Assembly: GCA_045627605.1 (NCBI GenBank)
Contig: JAZQOA010000139.1
Location: 62,001-126,000, forward strand
Length of the DNA: 64,000 nucleotides
Source: RGIG5952 sp045627605
GTDB taxonomy: Bacteria > Verrucomicrobiota > Kiritimatiellia > RFP12 > JAAYLN01
Reading direction: 5' to 3'
In this document: piece after piece, positions 34,941 to 43,847 of the stretch
Layout of the letters: each line of letters opens with the position of its first letter
Numbering within the stretch: position 1 is the first letter of the stretch
Program-made: the position numbers and the translations under genes
Notes under the pieces: generated by a model
Databases searched by the model: none
Told to the model about the DNA's origin: nothing
Seen by the model: the letters and a program-made list of their open reading frames with translations, nothing else

Positions 34941-36569
34941 ATGAAACTCAACTGCGTACTTACTCCGTCGACGATGCGTCATTTCCCCGGCTCGGAATTG
35001 CCCGAAAAGCCACTGGCCATGCTTGACCTCGCCCTCAACGAAAGATTCAGCTTCCAGCTGGCGATGCGCTCCGACGAGGCCGTCAATGTCGTGGCGGAAC
35101 TTGAAGGTCCTGCGGGATGGGAGCTTCGCGTTCGCCGCGTTGGCTGCGTTCCGGTCGCCCACCACAACACGCCTGTCCTGCAGAATCCCCTCGACACCGA
35201 TGGCCTTGGGCAGATTCCGGGCTTTGTTCCCGATCCGCTTTTCGACGAGAACAAAATGCTGCTTCCGCAGAACGAGACGGCCGCCTTCTGGTTCACGGTG
35301 AAGCCCGGCAAGAACGCCAAGCCCGGCAAGTATGAGCTTGCGGTGAAGCTCCGCTGCGTCGACAAGGATGGCGCAGACATCGCGCGATCGCGCAAGTGCA
35401 AGCTCCTTGCGAAGCTCTACGACATCGAGATTGCGCCGCGCAGGGACTTCGACGTTACGCACTGGTTCTACAACGACTGCCTGATCACCTGGTACAAGAC
35501 GAAGATGTTCGACGAGAAATACTGGGAGATTCTCCCGGCCTACGTCGAGGACATCGTCGCGCACGGGCAGAACGTCCTCTACGTGCCGCTTTTCACGCCG
35601 CCGCTCGACACCGACAAGCACCCTTCGCAACTCCTCGGGGTCAAGAAAGCCGCCAAGGGAAAGTATGTGTTTGACTGGACGGATGTCCGCCGCTACGTCA
35701 AGCTCGCAAAGAAGTGCGGAATCACCACATTCGAGTGGTGCCACCTCTTCGGGCAGTGGGGGTGCAAGCTGGCGCTCAAGATCTACGAAGGGCAGGGCGA
35801 GACCGGCAAGCTCCTTTGGCCCGCCGATACGCCCGCGACGTCCGACGTCTACCGCAAGTTCCTCGAACAGCTCCTTCCTGAGCTTGAGAAGTTCCTGCGC
35901 GAGGAGAAGATCCTCTCGAAGTCGCTTTTCCACATTTCCGACGAGCCCCACGGCGACGAAGCCAAGGCCAACTATCTTGCCGCGAAGAAGATGGTCGCCG
36001 CCATTGCCCCGTGGATGCGCTGCATCGACGCCGTTTCGCAGATTGAGTTCGGGCGCGAGAAGGTCATCGACGTGCCGGTGCCAAGCATCTCGACGGCGCT
36101 TGACTTCAACAAGGAGGGGATCGAGAGCTGGTGCTACTACTGCTGCGGGCCGCGCGGCGAATTCCTCAACCACCTGATGGACACGCCCCTCGCCAAGATC
36201 GCCATGCACGGCTTCCTCTTCTACCGCTGGCCTTTCAAGGGCTTCCTGCATTGGGGCCTCAACTACTGGAACGTCTGCCAGAGCCGCAACTTGCTCGACC
36301 CCTTCGTCTTCTCCGACGGCAAGGCCTGGCCTGGCTGGGCCTATGGCGACACCTTCCTCATCTATCCGGGCGAGAATGGGCCGATTGATTCCGTCCGCTG
36401 GGAAATCTTCGCCGAGGCAATGCAGGACTATGCGCTTCTCCAGACGATTGGCGTCGACCGCTACGACAAGCTGATCGCCGATGTGAAGTCGTTCTCAGAC
36501 TTCCCGAAGGATGCCTCATGGCGCACCACCGTACGCGCCAAGCTCCTTCGCCAGGCAGCCAGAAAATAA
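34941..36569 (+). CDS. DUF4091 / GH123-like protein
   Basis: A 542-residue protein started at ATG 34941 (AAGG six bases upstream). Residues ~1-160 are a beta-sandwich (FSFQLAMRSDEAVNVV, FWFTVKPGKNAKPGKYELAV). From ~170 a TIM-barrel begins (RDFDVTHWFYNDCL, TFEWCHLFGQWG, LFHISDEPHGDEAK). FHISDEPHGD carries an Asp-Glu pair placed like the catalytic DE of GH123 beta-N-acetylgalactosaminidases, which use the substrate acetamido group. Near the C-terminus, YRWPFKGFLHWGLNYWN and VRWEIFAEAMQDYALLQ are typical of DUF4091. There is no signal peptide. The substrate is inferred only. Confidence 0.75.
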   Translation: MKLNCVLTPSTMRHFPGSELPEKPLAMLDLALNERFSFQLAMRSDEAVNVVAELEGPAGWELRVRRVGCVPVAHHNTPVLQNPLDTDGLGQIPGFVPDPLFDENKMLLPQNETAAFWFTVKPGKNAKPGKYELAVKLRCVDKDGADIARSRKCKLLAKLYDIEIAPRRDFDVTHWFYNDCLITWYKTKMFDEKYWEILPAYVEDIVAHGQNVLYVPLFTPPLDTDKHPSQLLGVKKAAKGKYVFDWTDVRRYVKLAKKCGITTFEWCHLFGQWGCKLALKIYEGQGETGKLLWPADTPATSDVYRKFLEQLLPELEKFLREEKILSKSLFHISDEPHGDEAKANYLAAKKMVAAIAPWMRCIDAVSQIEFGREKVIDVPVPSISTALDFNKEGIESWCYYCCGPRGEFLNHLMDTPLAKIAMHGFLFYRWPFKGFLHWGLNYWNVCQSRNLLDPFVFSDGKAWPGWAYGDTFLIYPGENGPIDSVRWEIFAEAMQDYALLQTIGVDRYDKLIADVKSFSDFPKDASWRTTVRAKLLRQAARK

Positions 36570-36620
36570 GCCCTTGAAAAAACGGCGCCCAGAGCCTCTG
36601 TGGCGCATCCCGATATGAAA

Positions 36621-36660
36621 CACGCGCCTTGAACCTTTCGGGTTTCAAGGCGCCTGCGTG
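36621..36660. terminator. Hairpin between convergent genes
   Basis: An extended inverted repeat: CACGCGCCTTGAA with TTCAAGGCGCxxGCGTG around a TTTCGGG-type loop. It lies between the convergent DUF4091 and pyrB genes. There is no T-run, so termination by this hairpin alone is uncertain. Confidence 0.55.
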
Positions 36661-36683
36661 TTGGTTGCCGGTTGTCCGGGAGG

Positions 36684-37760
36684 CTACACCCGGCCCTTCC
36701 AGGCGAGGATCATGCCGTCGCAGTCGAAGGTCGAGGCGATGAGCGCCGTCCTCACCCACATGCCGTTGCGCATCTGGCGCCAGTATTTGGCGCGCGGATC
36801 GGAGTCGCAGTCCGTCGAGATCTCGTCGCGGCGCGGGAGCGGGTGCATAAGGATGGAGTCGGGCCCGAGCAGGGCCAGCTCGTCCTTGCCGAACTTGAAT
36901 CTCGACGTGTCGATTTTTGCGCTTTCACCTTTCTCCTTGTCCCACTCGTCCTGAATGCGCGTCATGTAGACGGCGTCGGCTTCGGGCAGGTATTTGCGCA
37001 TGTCGTCCGTGACGACATACTCGTTGCCGCGGGCCTTGAGCATGTCGAGGATGTCTTGTCCGATTTGGAGCTGGTCAGGCGCGACGAAAACATGGCGGAT
37101 GCCCTCGTAGTTGGTGAGGAGGTTGGAGAGCGAGCGCACGGTGCGGCCGCGCGCGAGGTCGCCGACGTACATGACGGTGCGGTTGCGGAGCCCGCCTTTT
37201 TTCTCGAAGGAGCGGTGGAGCGTGTAGATGTCGAGCAGCGCCTGCGTGGGGTGCTGGTCCTTGCCCGATCCCGCGTTGATGATCGGAATGGGGCGGTCCG
37301 ATTTTGACAGGGCCCAGGCCATGTGCTCGGCAAGACCCTTCTCCTGCGTGCGCATGATGACGAGGTCGAAGTACGAGCTGAAGGTGCGGATCGAGTCTTC
37401 ACGGCTTTCGCCCTTGAATTCGCTTGAGACCGCGGCGTCGCGGACTTCGCCCGTGCGGATGCCGAGAATTTGGCAGGCGCTGAGGAACGAGAGGAAGGTA
37501 CGCGACGATGGCTGCGTGAAATAAATCATCGCTCGCTTGTGGGCGAGAAGCCCCTGGAGGAAGTCCATCCCGTCGTGGCTCTTGGCGATGAAGCGGATTT
37601 TCGTCGCGAGCTCGCAGATGCGGTCGAGCTCCCGGCGGCCGAATTGCTGCGCGAAGAGCGTGTGGTAGGGCATGCCGTCGGCCCGCGCGAGGCTGGCGAC
37701 TTTCTGCGGCATTTCCTGCGCGCAGTACTCCTCCCATGAAAGGTCGTGCAGCATGCTCAT
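36684..37760 (-). CDS. pyrB: Aspartate carbamoyltransferase
   Basis: A 358-residue protein that joins carbamoyl phosphate and aspartate to carbamoyl aspartate, the committed step of pyrimidine synthesis. Motifs: SSRTFLSF in the phosphate loop, FKGESREDSIRTFS, HPTQALLD, PLPRRDE and DPRAKYWRQMRNGMWVRTAL. The carbamoyl-phosphate loop differs from the usual STRTRxSF. Ser, Arg and the second Thr are kept, while the next Arg is Phe. About 40 residues longer than E. coli PyrB. Its ATG overlaps the pyrE stop by four bases (ATGA), so it is the coupled last gene of the operon. No regulatory chain gene (pyrI) is seen nearby. Confidence 0.93.
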   Translation of the reverse strand: MSMLHDLSWEEYCAQEMPQKVASLARADGMPYHTLFAQQFGRRELDRICELATKIRFIAKSHDGMDFLQGLLAHKRAMIYFTQPSSRTFLSFLSACQILGIRTGEVRDAAVSSEFKGESREDSIRTFSSYFDLVIMRTQEKGLAEHMAWALSKSDRPIPIINAGSGKDQHPTQALLDIYTLHRSFEKKGGLRNRTVMYVGDLARGRTVRSLSNLLTNYEGIRHVFVAPDQLQIGQDILDMLKARGNEYVVTDDMRKYLPEADAVYMTRIQDEWDKEKGESAKIDTSRFKFGKDELALLGPDSILMHPLPRRDEISTDCDSDPRAKYWRQMRNGMWVRTALIASTFDCDGMILAWKGRV

Positions 37761-38392
37761 TTTATCCAGCTTTCATCCTTGGGGTTGGCCTGGAACTTTT
37801 TCAGGCGGGCGATGTCGTCCTGCCGGATGGCTCCGGTTTCGGCGGCGGCCGCGCAGACGGCGTCGAAGTTGGAGAGCGAATGGTTCTCGACCTTGGCCTC
37901 GGCGAACTTGTCGAGCCCCGCCTTGAGCCCGTAGGTGAAGATCGACGCGACGCCGAGCACTTCCGCGCCGGCTTCGCGCAGGGCGTCGACGACCTCGATG
38001 CAGCTGCCGCCGGTCGAGATGAGATCCTCGACGACGACGACTTTCTGGCCGGGTTCGAGTTTGCCCTCGATGCGGTTTTGGCGGCCGTGGTCCTTGTTGC
38101 CGGAGCGCACGTACCCCATGGGCAGCCCCATGATGTGGCCGCAGATCGCGGCATGGGCGATGCCGGCGGTGGAGGTGCCCATGAGGACTTCGACCCCGGG
38201 GTAGAATTCGCGGATGAGTGCGACGAGCCCGTTCTCGACGTGCGTGCGCACGTCGGGCGCCGTGAGCGTGAGGCGGTTGTCGCAGTAGATCGGGCTGTGA
38301 ATGCCGGAGGCCCATGTGAAGGGGTTGTCCGGGCGGAGGAAAACCGCGCCTATTGAGAGAAGGTCGCGGGCAATTTGCATGGTCGTGTCCAT
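37757..38392 (-). CDS. pyrE: Orotate phosphoribosyltransferase
   Basis: A 211-residue protein that makes orotidine 5'-phosphate from orotate and PRPP. The PRPP-binding motif VVVVEDLISTGGS is complete. The N-terminal FTWASGIHSPIYCDNR (orotate binding) and YVRSGNKDHGRQNRIEG (catalytic flexible loop with Lys and His) are present. The start has AAAGG at five-base spacing. A 30-base gap follows pyrF; the stop overlaps pyrB. Confidence 0.95.
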   Translation of the reverse strand: MDTTMQIARDLLSIGAVFLRPDNPFTWASGIHSPIYCDNRLTLTAPDVRTHVENGLVALIREFYPGVEVLMGTSTAGIAHAAICGHIMGLPMGYVRSGNKDHGRQNRIEGKLEPGQKVVVVEDLISTGGSCIEVVDALREAGAEVLGVASIFTYGLKAGLDKFAEAKVENHSLSNFDAVCAAAAETGAIRQDDIARLKKFQANPKDESWIK

Positions 38393-38422
38393 AGGTGCCT
38401 TTCGTTTGCGGGGTGGGGGTGT

Positions 38423-39130
38423 TCAACCGAGAAAATCGCGTTTGGCCTGGCGGTAGGCGGCGACGGGATCCGCCGCGCGGGTGATCGGGCGGCCCATGAC
38501 GATGAGGTCGCAGCCGGCCGCGCGGGCGGCTGCGGGCGTCATCACGCGCTTCTGGTCGCCGAGGTCGCCTCCTTCAAAGCGAACTCCCGGCGTGACCGTG
38601 AGGAAGTCCGTGCCGCAGCGCGCCTTGACGGCCGCCGCCTCGTGCGGCGAGCACACGACGCCGTCGAGCCCGCTCCGGGCGGCGTTTTCGGCGTAGCCCA
38701 TGACCGTCTCGGCCATGGGCGCGGAAATGAGAAGTTCGTCCCTGAGCATTTCGGGGCTCGTCGAGGTGAGTTGCGTGACGCCGATGAGGAGCGGGCGCGT
38801 GCCGTCGGGCCGCGCCAGGCCTTCGAGCGCCGCCTTCATCATCGCGGAACCTCCTCCGGCATGGAGGTTGACGATGTCGGCCCCGAGCCCGGAGAGCGTC
38901 GCCATCGCGCGTTTGACCGTGTTGGGGATGTCGTGGAGCTTGAGGTCGAGGAAGACATTGTGGCCACGCGCCTTGATTTCGCGGACGATTTGCGGGCCCT
39001 CCGCGTAGAAGAGCTCCATGCCGATCTTGACGAAGAGGCCCTTGCGTTCCTCGGGTGGGAAGAGGTCGAGGAAGGCGAGCGTTTCGCGTGCGCTCGGGAA
39101 GTCGAGCGCGATGATGACGTCTTTTTTCAT
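38423..39130 (-). CDS. pyrF: Orotidine 5'-phosphate decarboxylase
   Basis: A 235-residue TIM-barrel enzyme that converts OMP to UMP. The catalytic Lys/Asp array is visible in FLDLKLHDIPNTV, with IIALDF at the N-terminus, LTVTPGVRF before the phosphate-gripping loop and IVMGRPITRAADP at the end. The start overlaps the pyrD stop by four bases. Confidence 0.96.
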   Translation of the reverse strand: MKKDVIIALDFPSARETLAFLDLFPPEERKGLFVKIGMELFYAEGPQIVREIKARGHNVFLDLKLHDIPNTVKRAMATLSGLGADIVNLHAGGGSAMMKAALEGLARPDGTRPLLIGVTQLTSTSPEMLRDELLISAPMAETVMGYAENAARSGLDGVVCSPHEAAAVKARCGTDFLTVTPGVRFEGGDLGDQKRVMTPAAARAAGCDLIVMGRPITRAADPVAAYRQAKRDFLG

Positions 39131-40053
39131 TTGTGGGCGAGTCCTGTGAGTTGGGAGATTTTGGAGACGGAAAGCTTTTGGCAGACGCGCGGGAGGTCGT
39201 CGATGATTTTGCGGCAGGCGAGGGGGTCGACAAGGTTCGCCGCGCCGACCTCGACGGCCGTGGCACCTGCGAGCATCATCTCGCAGACGTCCTCCGCCGA
39301 GGAAACGCCGCCGCAGCCGACGATGGGAATCCTGACGGCTTCATAGACGTCCCACACCATGCGGAGGGCCACCGGGAAAATCGCCGGTCCCGAAAGCCCG
39401 CCCGTGCGGTTGGCGAGAATCGGTTTTTTCCGGAGGAGGTCGATGCGCATGCCGAGCAGCGTGTTGATGAGGCAGACGCCGTCGGCGCCCGCGTCTTCGC
39501 AGGCCTTGGCGACGGCGGCGATGTCCGCCACGTTGGGCGAAAGCTTCATGTAGACCGGCTTGCCCGCGACGGCCTTGCGCACGGTGCGCGTCACCTCGGC
39601 GGCGGTGTCCGGCGAGGAGCCGAAGTTCCTGCCGCCACAATGGAGGTTGGGACAGGAAATGTTTACCTCGAGGATGCCGATTTCGGGGCATTCGGCGAAT
39701 TTCTCCGCATTCGCGGCGTATTCGTCGAGGGAGAAGCCACCGACGTTCGCGATGAGCGGCCCGTGGAAATGGTCGCGGAGCCAGGGGAGTTCCTCCGAGA
39801 CGACGGCGTCGATGCCGGGATTCTGAAGCCCGACGGCGTTGAGCATCCCCGACGGCGTTTCGGCGATGCGCGGCTGCGGGTTGCCGAAGCGCGCCGCCGC
39901 AGTCGTTCCCTTGAGCGAAATCGAGCCGAGGATGTCGAGGTCGTACCAGCCCGCGAATTCACGGCCGAAGCCAAAGGTGCCGGAAGCGGGGATCACCGGG
40001 TTTTTGAGCGTGACGCCGGAGAGGCTGACGCCTAGGTCGACTGCGCCTACCAT
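39127..40053 (-). CDS. pyrD: Dihydroorotate dehydrogenase, class 1B catalytic subunit
   Basis: A 308-residue FMN enzyme that oxidises dihydroorotate to orotate. The catalytic Cys of class 1 enzymes is in NISCPNLHCGG (class 2 has Ser). FMN-binding features are NPVIPASGTFGFG, YMKLSPNV, NTLLGM and VGCGGVSSAEDVCEM. Its pairing with pyrK shows the 1B type, in which electrons pass through PyrK to NAD. The start overlaps the end of pyrK by seven bases. Confidence 0.96.
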   Translation of the reverse strand: MVGAVDLGVSLSGVTLKNPVIPASGTFGFGREFAGWYDLDILGSISLKGTTAAARFGNPQPRIAETPSGMLNAVGLQNPGIDAVVSEELPWLRDHFHGPLIANVGGFSLDEYAANAEKFAECPEIGILEVNISCPNLHCGGRNFGSSPDTAAEVTRTVRKAVAGKPVYMKLSPNVADIAAVAKACEDAGADGVCLINTLLGMRIDLLRKKPILANRTGGLSGPAIFPVALRMVWDVYEAVRIPIVGCGGVSSAEDVCEMMLAGATAVEVGAANLVDPLACRKIIDDLPRVCQKLSVSKISQLTGLAHK

Positions 40054-40793
40054 GCGATTTCCTCCTTTTTGAAAACGGGACCGTCGCAGCAGACGCGCGC
40101 CGGTCCGTGAACGGTCTGGATCGTGCAGCCCACGCAGGCGCCAAATCCGCAGCCCATGCGCGCCTCAAGGCTGAACTGGCCGCCGGAAACCGACGGCAAG
40201 GCGGCGACGGCTTTCAGCATGGGCATCGGCCCGCAGGCGTAGACGTAGGATGTCCCGGGCAATGCGCGGAGGACGTCCGTGACGAAGCCCTTTGTCCCCG
40301 AGGAGCCGTCCTCTGTCGCGAGGGCGACTTTGCAGCCGAGTGTGGCGAATTTGTCGGCGAGGAAAATTTCAGAGGCGTTTCGGAAGCCCAGCACCGCGAC
40401 GGGGGGCTTCCCGGCGGCGGCCAGGCGGCGGGCGAGCCCGTAGAGTGGCGCGATGCCGATGCCCCCGCCGACAACGGCTGCGCCGCCCGGCTGCGCCGCG
40501 TCAAGGTCGAAGCCGTTGCCGAGGCCGGTGACGACCTGGAGCCCGGATCCAGGCGTGGAGAAGGCCGTGCGAAGCAGGCCTGTGCCGTGTCCGGCCTCCT
40601 TGATGAGGAGGGTGAGCGTATTCGCATCCCAGTCGCTGACTGAAATTGGCCGGCGCAAAAAAAATCCCGGGACGGAAATCTCGACGAATTGCCCGGGACG
40701 TGTGAAATCGGAAGTGTCGCCTTCCAAAACAAGTTCGTAGACGCTTTCTGTCAGCGTCCGCGAGGAGCGCACTGTAAATCGGGTATCCTTCAT
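40047..40793 (-). CDS. pyrK: Dihydroorotate dehydrogenase electron-transfer subunit
   Basis: A 248-residue protein started at ATG 40793, one base after the pyrC stop; the longer upstream frame is antisense or out of frame with pyrC. The FAD-binding domain contains RRPISVSDW and the NAD-binding domain GGGIGIAPLYGLA. The C-terminal [2Fe-2S] ligands are in CGFGACVGCTIQ and the later CCDGP. It passes electrons from PyrD's FMN to NAD. Confidence 0.95.
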   Translation of the reverse strand: MKDTRFTVRSSRTLTESVYELVLEGDTSDFTRPGQFVEISVPGFFLRRPISVSDWDANTLTLLIKEAGHGTGLLRTAFSTPGSGLQVVTGLGNGFDLDAAQPGGAAVVGGGIGIAPLYGLARRLAAAGKPPVAVLGFRNASEIFLADKFATLGCKVALATEDGSSGTKGFVTDVLRALPGTSYVYACGPMPMLKAVAALPSVSGGQFSLEARMGCGFGACVGCTIQTVHGPARVCCDGPVFKKEEIAW

Positions 40794-40794
40794 T

Positions 40795-42072
40795 TCAAAG
40801 CTTTCCCTTGACGTAGGAGATGTTCCCGCCGCACATGGCGAGGGCGATTTCGGCATCGACCTCCCAGCCTTCGAAGGGCGTGGCCTTGCCCTTCGACAGA
40901 AACTGGATCGGATCGATTTTCCCACGGTTGCCAGTGGCGACGGCCGTGAGATCGGCGCGGTCGCCGTCCGCGAAGGCGCAGGCCTTCAGGCCAAAGAGAT
41001 GGTGCGGGCGGATCGCCAGCCGGTCGACAAGCGTTTCAAGAGCGATGACGCCGGTTTTCACGAGCCTGGTGTAGAGCACGGCGAAGGCCGTTTCAAGACC
41101 GACGACGCCGAAGGCGCTGCCCGCGAGTCCGCGGGCCTTTTCCTCGGCGGAATGTGGCGCGTGGTCGGTGGCGATGCAATCGACCGTGCCGTCCGCGAGC
41201 CCTTCGAGAAGTGCGTCGCGGTCTGCCGTCGAACGGATGGGCGGGTTCATCTTGAAGCGGCCCTCGTCCCGGAGGTCGGCGTCGGACATCACCAGGTAGT
41301 GCGGGCCGGTTTCACAGGAAACGGGAAGCCCTTCTTTTTTGGCGTCGCGGACAAGTTCGATGCTTTCCCTGGTCGACACGTGGCAGACGTGGTACTGGCA
41401 TTTGGCGTCGCGGACAAGGTCGAGGTCGCGTTCGACCATTTTCCATTCGCTGGCAGACGATATTCCCGTGAAACCATGGGCCCTGGCCCATTCGCCGTCG
41501 TGGACGCAGCCGCCGCGGACGAGAAGCGAATTGACTTCGCAATGGGCGACGATTGGCTTGTCGAGCGCTTTCGCCGCCGTCATCGCGTCCCGCATGAGGG
41601 CGCCGTCCTGCACGCCGTGGCCGTCGTCCGAGAAGCCCGCCACAAACGGGGCGAGCGCGGCCATGTCGGAAAGTTCCTCGCCTTTCTCGCCCTTGGTGAT
41701 CGCCCCGAAGGGGTGCACGTTGACGGTGGCGGAACGGTCGATGGCGTCAAGCTGGGGCCTGAGGTTTTCGAGGGCGTCGGGGACGGGGTTGAGGTTGGGC
41801 ATCGTGAAGACGTCCGAATACCCGCCTGCCGCTGCGGCGGCGGAACCCGTCGCGACGGTCTCCTTGTACGAAAAACCGGGCTCGCGGAAGTGGACGTGCA
41901 CGTCTGCGAAACCCGGAAGAAGAAGCATTCCCCCCAATGGAATGACTTTCGGGTCGAAGGATGCCGGGGGCCTGGAAACGATTTTTCCTGCGGAAACCGC
42001 GACGTCGGCGGTTTGGAACCGTCCCCCGGAAAAGACCCTTGCCCCAGAAAGCAGAAATTCTCCGTAGCCCAT
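40795..42072 (-). CDS. pyrC: Dihydroorotase (class I)
   Basis: A 425-residue zinc amidohydrolase that cyclises carbamoyl aspartate. DVHVHFREPG supplies two metal-binding His, HCEVNSL and HVCHVSTRESIE further ligands, and DCIATDHAPHSAEEK the catalytic Asp. The length and the MNPPIRS motif mark the class I (bacterial multifunctional-like) type. It sits 22 bases after the DUF711 gene and is the first pyr gene of the operon. Confidence 0.95.
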   Translation of the reverse strand: MGYGEFLLSGARVFSGGRFQTADVAVSAGKIVSRPPASFDPKVIPLGGMLLLPGFADVHVHFREPGFSYKETVATGSAAAAAGGYSDVFTMPNLNPVPDALENLRPQLDAIDRSATVNVHPFGAITKGEKGEELSDMAALAPFVAGFSDDGHGVQDGALMRDAMTAAKALDKPIVAHCEVNSLLVRGGCVHDGEWARAHGFTGISSASEWKMVERDLDLVRDAKCQYHVCHVSTRESIELVRDAKKEGLPVSCETGPHYLVMSDADLRDEGRFKMNPPIRSTADRDALLEGLADGTVDCIATDHAPHSAEEKARGLAGSAFGVVGLETAFAVLYTRLVKTGVIALETLVDRLAIRPHHLFGLKACAFADGDRADLTAVATGNRGKIDPIQFLSKGKATPFEGWEVDAEIALAMCGGNISYVKGKL

Positions 42073-42094
42073 GGCCTGTGCCTGCGTTCCCCTG

Positions 42095-43459
42095 TTAGTT
42101 CTTGAACGAATGGATTGGCGCAGGAATGCGCCCTTTCCTCGAGATCATCCTGTCGCACGAAAATTCCGAGACTTTCATGACCGGCGCGTGGCCAAGAAGC
42201 CCGCCGAACTCCACCGTGTCGCCCACTTTCTTGCCGGCGACGGGGATGACGCGGATGGCGGTCGTCTTCTGGTTTACCATGCCGATGGCCGCTTCATCCG
42301 CGATGATTCCCGAGATCGTGGCGGCAGACGTGGCGCCGGGGATGGCGATCATGTCGAGCCCAACGGAGCAGACGCAGGTCATCGCCTCCAGCTTTTCGAT
42401 CGTGAGGGCTCCGGCGTTAACCGCGTCGATCATGCCCTGGTCCTCCGAGACGGGGATGAAGGCGCCGGAAAGTCCGCCGACATACGAGGAGGCCATGACG
42501 CCGCCTTTTTTCACCTGGTCGTTGAGGAGGGCGAGCGCGGCGGTCGTGCCGGGGGCGCCTGGATGTTCGAGGCCGATTTCCTTGAGGATGTCCGCCACCG
42601 AGTCGCCGACGGCGGGGGTGGGGGCGAGGGAGAGGTCGACGATGCCGAAGGGGACGCCGAGGCGCTTCGAGGCCTCCTGGGCGACAAGCTGGCCCACGCG
42701 CGTGATTTTGAACGCGGTGCGTTTGATCGTTTCGCAAAGTGTCTCGAAGTCGGCGTCGCGGCAGCTCCTGAGCACATGGTTGACGACGCCGGGGCCGGAA
42801 ACGCCCACGTTGATGACGGCGTCGCCTTCGGTCACGCCGTGGGAGGCGCCGGCCATGAAGGGGTTGTCGTCCGGCGCATTGCAGAGGGCCACGAGCTTGG
42901 CGCAGCCGAGGGAGTCGCGGTCTCTGGTGCGCTCGGCCGTCTGCTTGATGATTTCACCCATGAGGCGGACGGCGTCCATGTCGATGCCGGTCCGCGTTGA
43001 GCCGACGTTGACCGAGGAGCAGACGCATTCCGTCGAGGCCATGGCCTCGGGGATGGAGCGGATGAGAAGTTCGTCGGAAGGCGTCATGCCTTTTGAGACG
43101 ATCGCCGAGAAGCCGCCGAGGAAGTTGACGCCGAGCTCCCGTGCGGCGCGGTCGAGCGTGGCGGCGATTTCAACGTAGTCTTCGGGCGACTTGCAGGCGG
43201 CCGCGCCGACAAGTGCGGCGGGGGTGATCGAGAGGCGCTTGTTGACGATGGGGATGCCGAATTCGCGCGACAGTTCCTCGCCTGTGCGGACGAGATCCCC
43301 GGCGTAGTGCATGAGTTTCGCGTGGATTTTGCGGCAGGTGACGTCGAGGTTGGTGTCGGCGCAGTCGAGGAGGCTGACGCCCATCGTGATCGTGCGGACG
43401 TCGAGGTTCTCCTGCTCGATCATCTTGTTGGTTTCGGCGACTTCGCTGATGTTGATCAT
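42095..43459 (-). CDS. UPF0210/DUF711 (PFL-like) protein
   Basis: A 454-residue protein, full-length for the DUF711/UPF0210 family. It has the N-terminal DVRTITMGVSLLDCAD, the central MASTECVCSSVNVGSTRTGIDMDA, and the C-terminal CVCSVGLDMIAIPGAT and GGLLGHAPVM stretches. Structures are known for the family but no firm reaction. It nearly always follows an ACT-domain gene, as here with 27 bases between. Its position directly before the pyr genes suggests a tie to amino-acid or pyrimidine supply, which is inference. Confidence 0.9.
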   Translation of the reverse strand: MINISEVAETNKMIEQENLDVRTITMGVSLLDCADTNLDVTCRKIHAKLMHYAGDLVRTGEELSREFGIPIVNKRLSITPAALVGAAACKSPEDYVEIAATLDRAARELGVNFLGGFSAIVSKGMTPSDELLIRSIPEAMASTECVCSSVNVGSTRTGIDMDAVRLMGEIIKQTAERTRDRDSLGCAKLVALCNAPDDNPFMAGASHGVTEGDAVINVGVSGPGVVNHVLRSCRDADFETLCETIKRTAFKITRVGQLVAQEASKRLGVPFGIVDLSLAPTPAVGDSVADILKEIGLEHPGAPGTTAALALLNDQVKKGGVMASSYVGGLSGAFIPVSEDQGMIDAVNAGALTIEKLEAMTCVCSVGLDMIAIPGATSAATISGIIADEAAIGMVNQKTTAIRVIPVAGKKVGDTVEFGGLLGHAPVMKVSEFSCDRMISRKGRIPAPIHSFKN

Positions 43460-43486
43460 TTTCGGAATCCCGTGGGGTGCCGCCGT

Positions 43487-43759
43487 TTAGACGCGGTGCA
43501 TCTTGTCGAAAATCTCCTCGCGCTGGCAGCGCACCTGGACGCCGATGGATTTGCCGATTTCGTCGAGCTGGGAGACGATCTCGCCGAAAGGCTTGTCGGA
43601 GGCCTTGACGTCAACAACCATCATCATGTTGAAAAATTCCTGGACGATCGTCTGCGAAATGTCGAGAATGTTGATGTGGTTCTCCGCAAGGTAGGTGCAG
43701 ACCTTGGCGATGATGCCGACGGTATCCTTGCCGACAACTGTGATCACTGCTTTGTTCAT
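43487..43759 (-). CDS. ACT-domain protein (UPF0237)
   Basis: A 90-residue single ACT domain: VITVVGKDTVGIIAKVCTYL, then NILDISQTIV and a beta strand MMMVVDV. ACT domains bind small molecules, usually amino acids, and regulate partner enzymes. It is the first gene of the ACT-DUF711-pyr operon, with an extended -10 promoter 30 bases upstream, so it may sense a metabolite for the DUF711 partner. Confidence 0.9.
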   Translation of the reverse strand: MNKAVITVVGKDTVGIIAKVCTYLAENHINILDISQTIVQEFFNMMMVVDVKASDKPFGEIVSQLDEIGKSIGVQVRCQREEIFDKMHRV

Positions 43760-43780
43760 GCTGGAATGTGCCTTTGTTTA

Positions 43781-43812
43781 TGCCATCTATTATACCATAG
43801 GGGTATGGCATG
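43781..43812. promoter_or_regulatory. Palindromic promoter region of the ACT-DUF711-pyr operon
   Basis: On the minus strand, TGG-TATAAT (-10 at 43789-43794) gives a ~30-base leader to the ACT gene. The -10 box lies inside nested inverted repeats: ATGCCAT with ATGGCAT at the outside, and CCATA-GGGG-TATGG inside. This placement is typical of an operator where a repressor would block RNA polymerase. No -35 box is obvious. Confidence 0.5.
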
Positions 43813-43847
43813 GTTTGTGCTTGATGGGTTTTGAAAGGGTTTATTCC

